Below are positions 23,868-35,600 of a DNA stretch of 64,000 nucleotides, in pieces. Numbering within the stretch: the first letter of the stretch is position 1; each line of letters opens with the position of its first letter. A program made the position numbers and the translations under genes. The DNA is from Suillus spraguei (lineage: Eukaryota; Basidiomycota; Agaricomycetes; Boletales; Suillaceae). The notes beneath the pieces are model-generated. The model was not told the origin of the DNA. It did not search any database and saw nothing but the letters and a program-made list of their open reading frames with translations. The stretch covers positions 62,001-126,000 of the forward strand of contig JABCPU010000101.1 in NCBI GenBank assembly GCA_016800925.1, in the 5' to 3' direction.

Positions 23868-26800
23868 TTAGACTGATAAACTTGGCTTCTCAGAAAGGGA
23901 ATATATGCGATGTTTGCGACGAGCGAGTAGTTCTTTGGATGGACTCGAAGAGGGTTCACTAGATAGGTCATACGCCATTCTTCGCGGAGCTGGTGATACC
24001 AGATGTTGAGGAGGGACCTGGAGGGCATGAAGATCATCATCTGATCCTTTGGATGATTCGCGTGTAGGCCCAATGAGCATGATAGAATCGTCTGATCAGA
24101 ATGATTAGCCACATGTGACGATCGAAGTCAGATTTACACTCACCACTGCCCGCCATCTGTATGTCCTCCAGGGCCCTCAGAGGTGAAGAAGACAATTCTT
24201 CCTTCAAGGTAGTGGAGTCCGAGTCATCCCAGAGCTTCATCCTCTTCTGGCGACTATCATCAGACTCATCTATTTCAGTGTCTGAGAACAATGGCAAAGA
24301 ACGCGTGCGTCGCATGCCTTTGCTGGGCGTAGTCATAACGGATGACTGCTCAATGCTGGCTCGACGCTGCATCTGCCACCGAAGACGAACTTCCTCAAGT
24401 GGAGGGAGAACAACAGCATCCATGAGCACGCGTTTCCGTTTCTTGCAGACATTGATGACAGGACTTGAAGAGAGATTCGACACTGTCGATCTACTCGGGG
24501 AGAGAAGACTCGCCACAACCCTTTCGTCCTCGACATCACTATCTCCATCGACGCAAGGAAACTCAATGGAAGAACGGATGAATGTTCCACATGCTCTCCT
24601 TCCTTTCTTAGTGGTATCGTCCAAAGGGTCGTCAAGTAGTTGTCGACGTCCAAGCATGGATAAGGAGTCGATTTCCTTGCTCGGAGAACTGTTGGCAATG
24701 CGTTGCATGACCGACCGAACAGGTGACATGTTTTCCTTGTCCTCGAGCATCCGCCGCTTGCCTGGTGACGCACTACATGGCGTCTTTTCTAACTTGGCTG
24801 GCAACCTCCGCGGGGTGGATGGAGGAACTAAAGGCAATGGCAATGTCGAAGCAGGTGAACGAAGCAGGAGCGAATGGAATGATTCTGGGGTAGTCGAGGG
24901 CTTTTGGGGGCGAGGGGGCGTCTCAGCACGGCTTTGACGTTGTGTTGGTGTCGTTGGAAAGAAGATAGAGGGAAATAGTGGAGAGTCGGACTCTAAGGTT
25001 TCGAAAGGGGAAAAGAATGCGGGTCCGAGCCGACCGACGAATGGTGAGACATCAGTATGGCCTGAAGAGGGCAAGTCATTTTGGTCAGAGACGAATGGCG
25101 AATCAAGCTCGGGAGTTGTTCGAGAGCTGGGGTATTGATGATCATCGCTGCTTAGGCTATCGGATGAAGATCCTGAGTCAGGTTCTTCTACCTGAGGAAC
25201 AGTCTCGGAAACTTCTTCAGCCACTTCCTCCGCTACACACGGTTTGGAAGACCATTCGACACAAGCTTGAATCCTCTTGGGCCACCCTCCTTCTGGCTCC
25301 TCGTGACCAGCGAAAGTTGACTGCCAGAATTCTTCAAACGATTCATATGCAATCGAAGGCTTGTCGCCACGACCGTAAAACACGGACTCGATAAGAGCTG
25401 ATAGCGTGTCGAGTACAATAACACTCCTCGGAAGTTCTTGCACGCCCAGCAAAGAAGTTTGATACAGCGGAAGCAAATCCCCAGTATATTCATCTTCATC
25501 GAATACGTGGAATTCATCCGATATCCAAAGACTCATGCCCTCTTGAAGTGTCTCCAAAAGATTCAGTCGAAGTTCCGCAGGGCACGCGTCAACCACGCGG
25601 ATCAATGATCGTATCATCCAAATCGACGTCACCTTGTTCCGAGGCTCAGGCGGATATGTAGACTGCAGTGTATCGTTGACAAAGTCGAAGATGTATGAGG
25701 GCAGCTGGCGGGCGTCAGCCATGTCGAGGTGCGTGAGCAGTAGATCAGCAACGCGAGTCGACGATGCATAGGCAGGACATGGGTTCTCAGAAATGATCTC
25801 GGCAACACGATCGAGCACAGCGGATGCATCAATGCCGTAATCGAGGGCTTTATTGACTGCATGCTGCAGGAAGTTATCCCAGGTGTCGAATTCGTCGTTG
25901 GCCATATCCCATGCGTTTGATTTCCTGCAAAAAGATCAGATCTTCCGAAGACAAAAGACAATGAGAGTGCATACCCGAAAGGAACACCCAGTAACAAGGC
26001 GGCTTCTTCCCAAGACCCCTCGGCATCCTCGGTCCACTTCTCGACGAAGCAGCTCCACACGAGGCTTTGAACTCCTGGCTCATAGGACATCATAGCCATA
26101 GCACACGATCTCTTTGCCCAGAATTCTCGCAGATCGTCCACTTCGCAGACAACTAAAACTTCTGCGCAGAGGTAGGCCCATTGTTTCCTAGCATCGTCTG
26201 GAGAATCCGTTTCCCATACGAGGTCGGCTTCGTCCTCTATCAAACACGCAAGTAGCCTCGCGCCAGCAGAATGAAGCACATTATTGGGAAAAGTGGTTCG
26301 TATTACGGTCCACAAGTCTCTGGTGACGACTAGCTTGAGAGCGGCATTGGACCGGGACGGTACCAAGGTTCGCCTGGGGGCAACTCTGACTTCGCCAATA
26401 GGACTACTGGCTTGCTGAGATGGAGGAGGTCCAAACTTGGCGGAAAGGTCGAGCTTAGGATCACGAAGAATGTCTACCAGTATTGCGGCAGCTTTAGATG
26501 CAAAGTCAATAGTTCCATGGTCATCGTTGTCATCTAAAGCCAGCATGAATATCGAACGAATGGATGGCCAGCCAACGCTCACCTTGCAAGACCGCCACGT
26601 TGGCCTTCAGAAGGCCTTCCCAAATTGACAAGACATCGCCCTATGTTTGATGTCAGTCGTGCAAACAAAAATCCGGCGTGCAACTGACCGGCGTCCCACT
26701 ATCCTCAGGTAGCTCAAGACACTCGAGTCCAGATCTCCAGATGTGAATGAGGTCATCAAACACCCAACTGCAAGAGAGCTCGTCCCTCGTCAGGGACCGA

Positions 26801-28788
26801 ACATCGCTCATCTGAGGACATTCCTCCAATATTGGCCTCACGGTGCTAGCCAAAGTCTTGTATTCCGCTGTAAGAAGCCCCGGATTTGATGAAAAGAGAG
26901 AATGCGGAAGGAGCTTGTTCATGGTCCAATTCTCTCCGGTGTTTTCGAAGCTCACTAGGATTCTCGTAATCTCCATTCCGTCGCCACAGGTTTGGCCGCC
27001 CTTTTTTATCATGGCTTTGATCAGGATCAGGGTCTTCCGCAGGCGATCCTCATCTTCAGAACCATCGCCCAAAAGAGCAGCTATCGTTGAGACACCGGCA
27101 CCCATGTCGGTAATGGATTTGAGAAGTTTCCAGTAGTTCTCGCGAAGAAGTTCGGCGTCCTTGTCGTTCACGTCTTGGATGTCATCTTCGTCATTGCAGG
27201 CTGTCGATGGGGGTGGACGGAAGTAGGACCAAGCGACACAACGCCACGTAACACAAGCAAGTCCTCGTACTGAGCTCTTCTTATTGCGCACTGCGAGTTG
27301 TAGCAGAGCCGAGATTATACGCGTCAATCGAACATCCAGGTACACTGCCGGCCCCAACAAAACGATGAAGCTGGCGATGACGCTAAGAGCCCAGACAGGC
27401 CCTTGAGCTGCATGTTGGGGCTCTAGCGCGTTCAGCGTTGTCCGGAGCGTACGCACGATTATCGGGTCTAGCGATGGTTTCGTTGGCGTCTTACACGGAG
27501 AAGGGGATCGTTGAGTTGTTGTAAGGAAAGTAGCCACTGCTTTGGAGATACGGACGTGCAATGATGATTGCGGGATAGCGACGCAAGCTAGGACGAAACC
27601 TCCGAGCGCGTGACAAGCTTGAGTGCGGAGAAGCAAAGTTGGCGCGAGCAAGTTCGCCAGTATAGATGGGAGCAATTCTATGAACGCAGGTACGAAAGTT
27701 GAGGGTTGATACACAGAAAGATCATGAATAGCCTGTAGCACAAGGTAAGCACCGAACTGGGGCCAGAATGACTTTGTTAACCTTTAGGCCGTCGCAGGCA
27801 GATCCTTTTTTGCCTTCTTTGCCTAGTTCACCTTCTATACCTCGGCGCAGAGCAAAAGCAATTCTGTCCTTCGCTGGTACGAGAACCTCCTCTGGTAGGC
27901 GCTGAACTTGCAGAAGCCATATCGACAGTGCACACGTTTTCCGGGCGTTAGGAGTCGGGAGCGCATCAGCCATGGGAATAGACAAAACGGCGGTCAGCAT
28001 TTCGCCCAATTGCACGTCTTCCAAAAGGTCAGACTAGATGCTTCAGAACGCTATAGAAACGTACCTGTGAAGATGCGGTAAACAGCAGGAAGGGTGAAAA
28101 CCGATCCAAGCAGCCTCATTACGGCGTGCGAGATAGTGCAGAGGTCACGCGCATATTTTGCCTGCCCAGCCGACATACCGCGTTTTTTCTTCTTAGGACT
28201 TTTTTTTGGAGAAGGTAGGAGTGAAGGAAGTTCTTCTTCTTCTTCCTCATGAGCAAATGGAAAATCTTCGTTTTCACTTTCAAGCTCAGGAGACTTTGGC
28301 TCCACAAGCGCTTTACCGAGGTCACGGCATACCGCGTCAGTGAATGGCTGCGTGTTCTTACGAATTGGTTGAAACAGAGGCCAGGAAGCATCCGCGTCGG
28401 TTGTGCCCGCCACTGCCGACCTAATGCGAGCAACGAGGACAGCATAAGCATCAATGAGGTCGGTAAAGGAGGTCTCTAACGCAAGAATTTGGGAGACGGG
28501 TCGCGTGAGATACGACAGGTTTACAAGTGGGTCTTCTGGTTCTGGAGTTACCTCCCGTTGTCCTTGCTCTGGCACAGTGAGGAGCTTTTGTGTTGATCTC
28601 TTGAGAATAGACTTTGCGGGACACTGGCGTGAGGCGGTTGGTGGAAGAGGAACCTGACCCTTTGGACTTGTGAGGATGTGGTATTGGTTCTGTTGAGTCC
28701 AGGCGACACGAGATCCAGGAAAGCTGGTCGTTTCCTTGTCTCTATGAGATGTTGCAGGTGGTGTGGGCAGGCTAGTTAAGACTGCCAT
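23868..28788 (-). CDS. RIF1: RIF1 homologue, copy B, with N-terminal PP1-docking motifs
   Basis: Second RIF1-type protein, roughly 1,500 residues, exons joining in frame from the ATG at 28788. Residues 27-30 read RVAW and residues 60-63 SILK, the RVxF and SILK motif classes by which RIF1 recruits protein phosphatase 1. An acidic run and a lysine patch (SPKKSPKKKKRG) follow near residue 210. The HEAT-type domain continues with VYRIFTG, LSIWLLQVQRLPEEVLVP, IHDLSVYQPSTFVPAFIE, QGPVWALSVIASFIVLLG, SSVRGLACVTWRCVAWS, DVLSIWEGLLKAN, AWDMANDEFDTWDNFLQ and YESFEEFWQSTFAGHEEP. The tail is Ser/Pro-rich with DAVVLPPLEEVRLRW. The last exon ends SLSEKPSLSV at 23868; the C-terminal block of copy A (LDALREAYAAV onward) is missing and was not found downstream. 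Confidence 0.87.
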
Positions 28789-29952
28789 GTCGATGGTAAT
28801 CACGACGTTAATTGAAGGTGGCAGATGGTGAAAGTCAAGGTCGTAGTCTGCATCCGAAAACTAAGCGCGACCAAAATATTAAAATAATTGCAATTAAACG
28901 CGCCAATTTACGCGTCGCGTGCAATATTTGCACTTGTTTGGTATCGTGCCCATGGTCATTGGGTCAAAACCTCCAAGTCTTGACCTCGAAACTGAGTGAC
29001 AGAGGGGCTCTCCCAGCAGTTGCGTCTGGTTATCTCCACTATCCTAGCAGATACATTTGGAGAAGGCCCCACGCGTTTACAACGTTATTCGACACTCAAA
29101 GCAAGATCATATATTTACAGACGCCGCCTTGCGAATTTTAATCAGAAGCTTGCAAACCGGTCTAGTTTGCAGCGAACGATGATAGCGGAATTGAAGATAC
29201 TGGATCGAAGGCGGGTACATCAGCCCAGTGCCTTGCCTAGAAAGTGGTAATGGCTTATCCAGATAACGTGGAAACACGAGGCAGAAGAACCTAGATGAGG
29301 ACGACTATTTATCAACCTTCCCAATCAGTTGGAGGATTGCTGCGAGAACCTCCGCTGACATTCATAGCGGAAGAAGTACGAGCAACGAGTCCAATAAGTG
29401 TATTGATGATAGCTTACGAGATATATTCCGATAGAAACCTACGGCTTCCGATGACCCCACTAATATGAAAGGCTGATAAAAAGTTCAAGGTACCGATAAG
29501 TACTAAATAACTGTACTGGTAAAGCTTCTGCAGCCCCCCCTCTTCCGATCACGCTTATACATTGATGTAACGGCTGATTGCGACTCTGCATGAAGTCATT
29601 GTCTTAGGCACATCGTAATCTTTAAGCCGCTATCGCACCGAGAGCGCTTCCTAATAATTAACACTTTGAAGGTGGTGCAATCCAATCGTTTCAAAGTTGA
29701 ATTACCGCGTGCACGCTGCAGTACAGAAGATCTCACAACAAGCCGAACTAATCCTTGATTCAAGATCGACTGTCCGCCGGCAACGCACCAGTCAGGGTTC
29801 TTACGTTTCTTACCACAGGGTCACACGGCTACTATCCATGAGTACAAATACCAGCTCATCCAACTTTCTAAAGACCCATCCAACAGCTTCTCTGTTGTAC
29901 GACTACCAACTTACGATCAAACTTGAATCACTCCAACTCTTCAATACTCATC
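28789..29952. other. Intergenic region upstream of RIF1-B and of the second Kre9-like gene
   Basis: Divergent upstream region of 1.16 kb. No gene is supported; the open frames at 28812-29250 have no family features. Confidence 0.45.
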
Positions 29953-30498
29953 ATGATCTCATTCACGACTTTCATCCTTACCCTCTTGGCTCTATTCAGC
30001 CTCTCCCTCTCTGCTCCTATGCGCAGAGATGTTTTTGTCCCTCCGATCATCTACCCACATGCTGGTGTGGTCTGGGTAGCTGGTCAACACCACAATGTTA
30101 CCTGGTCAGTACTTCCTCCTTCTCATCTTCGCTTATCGTCGATCTCATATCGGATGCAGGGAGACCGATGATGCACCCGTAAACATCACCAACGGGATCG
30201 GCAAGGTATATCTAGCCACCAACACCATCATTGATCTAGGTAAGCCTCCTATCTTCTCATTTCATATCCGACTCGGACTGAGCAAATGTCTCAGACCATC
30301 CTTTGGCAACTGACTTTAACATTTTGGATGGTCGGGTTGTCATTCGAGTACCGTCTGTTCCTACAGGTCAGGATTACTCAATTGTCCGTAAGTCCATGAT
30401 TGCATTCTAGATTGGTGTGCGCAAGCTAACCAGCGTCACTCATAGTTTTCGGTGACTCGGGCAATTACAGCCCATCATTCACCATCATCGACTCTTAA
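29953..30498 (+). CDS. Small secreted Kre9/Knh1-like protein (second copy)
   Basis: Four exons encode about 130 residues. The signal peptide is MISFTTFILTLLALFSLSLS, cut near SAPM. The domain follows: VVWVAGQHHNVTW, then TDDAPVNITNGIGKVYLAT, DHPLATDFNILDGRVVIRVP, and YSIVLFGDSGNYSPSFTI. The order and the VLFGDSGN closing motif match the gene at 12177-12680, though the sequences are far apart, so this is an old paralogue rather than part of the recent duplication. The introns sit at equivalent places (after the W of NVTW, before HPLA, and inside VLFGDSGN). Probably extracellular or cell-wall bound; function unknown. The start at 29953 opens the signal peptide; upstream frame extension adds only polar residues. 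Confidence 0.78.
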
Positions 30499-31253
30499 TC
30501 GATGCTCTACAATGTCGAACTCCTACCTAATCACGCGACGAACAAGTAATGCCAATGTTGAACGGGAGGGCACGCAGGTGTAATCGTGCTCTCTGCAGTG
30601 AACTTTAATGCGATGGACTATGTAATTGTTATGCACTCGGATCTTACTGGACAAATTGTAGTTTAGTGGCGACAAAGTTGCTTCGAATCTCATCTGCGAT
30701 GATTACTTCTTCGGGGCGTTCATTGCGATCATGGTGCTCAGTTTGCCGGCGGAAGCACTTGAAGGCGATACCTGATGAGGCGTTCTGGCCCAACCTAATA
30801 ATTGTGGCAGGTTGCAATCAACGTTAAAGTTGAATGATAGTGGTGCTTAATGGTGGTGGCTGCTGAGCGCCGAGTACTGAGTTACTGGCACACTAGGTTG
30901 AGTCACTGGGGCACGTCATGTGACAAGGCACGTGCTTCTGTTAAGCAGAACGCGTTCAGATTACCAGCACCCATCAGACAAAGCTTCCGAGAGGAGGAGG
31001 TCATCTGTACGCTCTAGATTTAACAAATTGAAGGGATTTCCGTTGTGCAGAAAAGAAGGAACAGCTTGAAGAGCAGCTAATGGGGGATCCCCGGCATCCT
31101 ATGTGCCCCCCATGGTCCAGACCGATATAAATGACTAATTACATCTGCCAATGTGCCACTTGCCCTAGAATCAGAAGGCTTGAATGATCGTCGGTATGGC
31201 AGGGCAATGCGACAAGACTGTGGCTTTGTATTGAACATTGGTGATGTACATGA
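30499..31253. other. Intergenic, no gene seen
   Basis: No coding frame or repeat was recognised. Confidence 0.4.
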
Positions 31254-31460
31254 TCACTGACGTTTGGTTGCAAGAACCTTGGTACCAGCAAGGCGGGCCT
31301 TTCCTCCGACTGCGCACTGGTTGGTAACCTTTCTGAGATAGGATCGTTCGAGGCGAAAGAGATGCACCAAAACTTGGTCCGCTAGGCGGTTTTCATATGA
31401 CGAAATTTGGTGAAGCGGTAAACGTTTCGTATCGACCGTCCCGCAGGACAAATCTAAGGA
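31254..31460 (-). pseudogene. Inverted fragment of the 32-35 kb repeat gene
   Basis: Read on the minus strand it matches the end of the tandem copies: CACCAAATTTCGTCATATGA, GACCAAGTTTTGGTGCAT, then QVLVHLFRLERSYL in protein and the tail CTTGCTGGTACCAAG. It lacks the 5' part of the gene and has lost about 25 bases near the GGxxG tail. Confidence 0.6.
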
Positions 31461-32729
31461 GTCGTTGTAGATTTTGTCATTCTCAGTCCTATGACAGTGG
31501 CTCAGCAACAGTCTGAGTTGAAAATTTGTCATGAAGGATGGAGAATTACCGGCGTACCGCGGTGAGGGTTGGACTCCCCGTGGAACTGAAGCGGTTTGTG
31601 AGTAGGAGTCTGACGAGTTAAAATCAGACCGCGGAGATTCTTTTGCGGATTTTGGAAGCTTGCAGTGACCTGATGGAACAGGCTGCACATGTATTTATCC
31701 AGGATCCGAACACGAATTCCGTATCGGCCATTGCAGCTGCAGGTAATTGTACATCACCATCTATCTGCAGTACATGCCATGACCGTCATATTGCAGGTCA
31801 ATATTCGCATAGCGCTATACTTCGTCCAACCAATGTCTATAAGACCGTGCACCACCGTCTTTCTGCAAAGGATCCGAACTAGCAAACCCCTGGCGAACAA
31901 GTTGCGCCCTGACCGAGATCTCCAGCCGAAGTGGAATAACATTCTTTGCCTTGACCTCCCACACTCTAGAGACCGGTCATAGACGCCCCACAGGAGCTTA
32001 AAGAAAATGGGTACCCTGGATGTTGGAATAGAAGTATTCCCAGGTTGACGAAATGTCCGAGTTAGTGCCATCATAGGTACATACTGGATTGGCCCTTAGT
32101 AGAGTCAAATTCAACGGCAAACGCCACTCTTTAGTGCCACGGTGTACAAGCTTGACTCCCACTGACTCGGATACAATGGCTATGGGCCTTTCCGTAGGAT
32201 TTGAAATTTGAAGTCCTAGATTTCTTTCTAAACCTTGTCGACGGAGTTTCGGCCATTTGGAAGAGAAATTATCTTCAAACCACGACTCATTCAATGAAGC
32301 ACGAGACAAGTATTATACACATGCAACTTACAATCTTTGGTTACATGGCCATCTTATCAGTTTGTTATTGATGGTGACTCGGAGTTTAGTTTGTTGAAAT
32401 AACGGGCTCGCAGTGACCGTCCGATACATCGTGAAGTATCTGTCCTCCAAAAATCTGTTTCTCGGCTTCAAATCAGGGTGGAATGACGGTATTGATGGAA
32501 GATGGGCCTTAATTGAATCAATAATTTATATAATGGCAACACTCACTCGCTCGCAAGGTCGATGTTCTCAAGGAGCCTCGGACTAGTGTTCATGAAGTAT
32601 CATCGAGGTACTTACGCACTTGCACGGGATGGCATCCGAGTCGATGATCCGTGGGTATGTAGACTATTGACAAAAGGGGATACGAACAATGGCAGGTGTT
32701 TGAACACCATGGTGTTGTATCAGTTGTTA
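31461..32729. other. Repeat-cluster spacer, one unassigned frame
   Basis: A 103-codon frame on the minus strand (31998-32309) containing NPTERPIAIVSESVGVKL has no recognised family; it may be an exon of a lost gene. Nothing else is supported. Confidence 0.3.
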
Positions 32730-33240
32730 CTACCAGTTGCACTTTCCACCGCCGGATACCTTTGTCCACGCTTGGTTTAACGCCCTAACCATTGCGAACT
32801 CAGGTGAGCGCCTGCAGTCACATCGGAACCGTCCCCGCCGAGTCTGCGATCTAATACTTCTTCTTCAAGCCTCCAGGCATCGCAGTCATGGTCAAATATT
32901 GTGGATATCTAGTGCAAGACGAGTAGTTGTTCCAGCGAGTCGTTGATTTGAGACATCCGCGCTCCGTGACCAAAGAAGACCAAGTGGATATGATTCTCCT
33001 GGCTGCTGAGGATGTCATGATGGCGACGAAAGTTTATTGGTACACCAGTTTTCGTCGCGTGAAAACCTCCAAGGGGACCAAGTTTTGGTGCATTCGAATG
33101 ATCCTATCTCGGAAAGGTCACTACCAACCAGCGCACCGTCGGAAGAAAGATACAAGGCCTTGAAGGGGGTGCTACAGAAGAAAGGGCCACCTCGCTGGTA
33201 TCAAGCTTCTTGAATGAAAACGTCAGCGACTATGCACATC
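32730..33240 (+). pseudogene. Tandem repeat gene, copy 1 (in-frame stop)
   Basis: The core frame starts at 32888 (MVKYCGYLVQDE), then has a TAG at about 32927, then LFQRVVDLRHPRSVTKEDQV, DMILLAAEDVMMATKVYWY and FRRVKTSKGTKFWC, ending with a GLEGGATEER tail. The family is unrecognised. The 5' flank with TTTGTCCACGCTTGGTT and GAACCGTC is shared with copy 3, and the 3' flank to about 33600 with copy 2. It sits 1,149 bp before the same ATG of copy 2. Confidence 0.6.
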
Positions 33241-33899
33241 GCCAATGAAAGCAACTAATGTTGTTGTGAAAACAGTCTCGATGTATTCATTACCTGCCAC
33301 ATACCATTCGAGCCCTCGACTCTCAGGACGAGTGGCACATTGCCACGTGTACTGGTTACTCTGAGGAATGGAGCCCGCAGGATGCCGAGGATCTTCAAGT
33401 TTTATTGGCTCCCTTCTCCCTGGGGCATCCACTGGACTAAATCCTTATTTGATCTATCGTATCGTAACGAGAAAATTATTGGGGAGCGTTGCGAACGAGA
33501 AACATTGGTAATTCAACATCTGCCAGTGTATTTGTACGTCTTGTACTGTTACATTGAACCTGCACTGGCTGTGTGCACATTTCTAATTAAACTAACATGA
33601 TCATCTTCTCTTTAGTTTGCTGTTGTACAAATACTATCGACATGGTCCTACAGCTGTCGCATCGGAGGAATTCCTCCATTTGAAGTGTGGATGTTGATCA
33701 GACAATACAGTGACTTTCGATGTTCAGACCGATCAATTGAAATGACTAATTAGCTCATGAAACTGATCATTCAGTGGGACAACTGTACAAAGGACCACCA
33801 CACTGTGACCACCTCTTGGAAGCTTGGTCTAGCACTGAAAAGATCCGAACGCATCATCTTTTGGACTCTGCATAATAGAAGCACCGTCACATGGTGAGT

Positions 33900-34450
33900 G
33901 CCCTAAACTTTATTCTGCTCAGATCAGCACTTTAGTGCTCACTGCTAATCGTCGCGAATCCAAGGTGAGTGCATACGGTTGTGTTGGAACCATTTTTTAA
34001 ATCTAATGCTTTTTAAAAGCTTCAGGCATCGTAGTCATGGTCAGTTATTGTGGATGTCTAATGCGAGACGAATGGTTGTTCCAGCGATGCGTTGAATTGG
34101 GTTATCCGTACCCCGTGACCGCAGAAGATATGATGGATATGATTATTGCGCTTTCGACACATGTCATGATAAAGGCGCGCGTTTACCACTACCAAATTTC
34201 GTCGCGTGAAAGCCTCCAAGGGGACCAAGTTTTGGTGCATTGCTTTCGCTGCGAACGACCCTATCTTTATTGCAAAGGCAGTATTGTTTCACTCGTCACC
34301 TGCGACATACCCTCGAATACTCGAACGAGTGGCACATTGGCAGGTGTGAGTTATTCTTTTACTGGCCTGAGGAATAGGAGGCCCGCAAGATGCCCAGGAT
34401 GCCTCATTAACCCTCCTTCAAGTTCTCCCTCCTTTTCTACAATAGAATGA
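33900..34450 (+). CDS. Tandem repeat gene, copy 2 (longest open frame), unknown protein
   Basis: I do not recognise this protein. From the ATG at 34037 it reads MVSYCGCLMRDEWLFQRCVE, LGYPYPVTAEDMMDMIIALS, THVMIKARVYHYQISSRESL, DQVLVHCFRCERPYLY, where copies 1 and 3 carry a stop in place of the Trp of DEW. A possible 5' exon lies at about 33900-33970, ending in a GGTGAGT donor. After CERPYL the frame runs into sequence not shared with the other copies, so the conserved GGKxQGxEGGA tail seen there is lost. It may be the best-preserved member of the family, or a pseudogene that kept its first half open by chance. No signal peptide or membrane segment is evident. Confidence 0.4.
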
Positions 34451-35079
34451 TTCCTTGTCGAACCTATGTTTGTATAACTTATTGTAACGAGAAAAATCAC
34501 TGCGTTGCGACTCGAGAGATGCTTGTGGCCCGACATCTGAGCTTGTACTAATCTTGTACTGTTACATCGAACCTGCACGCCGTGGACTGGCTATGTTTCT
34601 ACATGGCTACCGTCTGTTTAGTTCTCTGTTTTCTATCGACACGGTTCTGCAGCTTCTGCTGTCGCACCAGAAGAATTCCTCCAGTTGAAGTGTGAATGTG
34701 ATCCTCAATGCTGAGCAGCCTGAGCTCAGACAGATCAGTTGAAACAACCAACTCGCTCATGAAACTGATATCGATGGGTGAGTACACGAAGGACCCTACC
34801 TCTTGGAAGCTCGATCTGGCACTGAAAAGATCCGTTGAACGCATCACAGAAGCACGTGCATGATGTATCTAGACTTTACTTAGCACCAACGGTGACCACC
34901 AGTGACCATTAATGGCACTCGCAAGACTGGTTGATTGCAACCTTATGGAGTTATTGCTCTAGGAAGGACTCGCGGTAATGAAGTTGTCGTCAAACTATGC
35001 AGTAACACAAGATACTTGACAGACCAAAGGGGATAAGTGGGTGGACGACACTGCGGTAATCGCCCATGTGTTGTTTCTA

Positions 35080-35600
35080 TTGTTCGCCTAGTTGCACTTG
35101 TCACCGACGATTGCGTTGTCTTTATCCACGCTTGGTTCAACACCCTAATCATCGCAAATCTAGAGTAAGCGCATGCCGCAGTTGCGTTGGAACCGTCTCT
35201 GTAATCTAATACTTCTTCAAACCTCCAAGGATCATAGTTATGATCGAATATTGTAGATATCCAGTGCGGGACGAGTAGTTGTTCCAGCGAGACGTTGAAT
35301 TGGGTTATCCGTACCATGTGACTGAATGGATATCCTTCAAAGAATCTCGTGACGGAGACAGACGTTTACTGCTACACCAAATTTCGTCATATGAAAACCG
35401 CCGAGGGGACCAATTTTGGTGCACTGCCTTCGCCTCAAACCGATCAGCACGGCGTCGGAGGACAAATCCCAGGTTTTGAAGGAGGTGCTGCAGAAGAAAG
35501 GCCGCCTCGCTGGTACCAAGCTTCTTGAAACAAAATATCAGCACAACACCAATGAAAACAACTAGTGTTTACTATGAAGCCACAGTTTCCGTCGGATTCG
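35080..35600 (+). pseudogene. Tandem repeat gene, copy 3 (in-frame stop)
   Basis: The core begins at 35240 (ATGATCGAATATTGTAGATA), with the same TAG before TTGTTCCAGCG as copy 1, then DVELGYPYHVT, a deletion, HQISSYENRRGDQFW, and a tail GTTTTGAAGGAGGTGCTGCA equal to that of copy 1. The ATG is 1,203 bp after that of copy 2. Frameshifts follow the stop. Confidence 0.6.

Noticed and set aside
24161..24937. 258-codon plus-strand frame inside RIF1-B
   Set aside because: It is the complement of a Ser/Arg-rich coding exon; such antisense frames are expected and it has no family features.
29535..29552. CTCTTCCGATC, identical to the end of a common sequencing adapter
   Set aside because: Only 11 bases match, the flanks do not, and one such hit in 64 kb on two strands is not surprising. 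No sign of a join.
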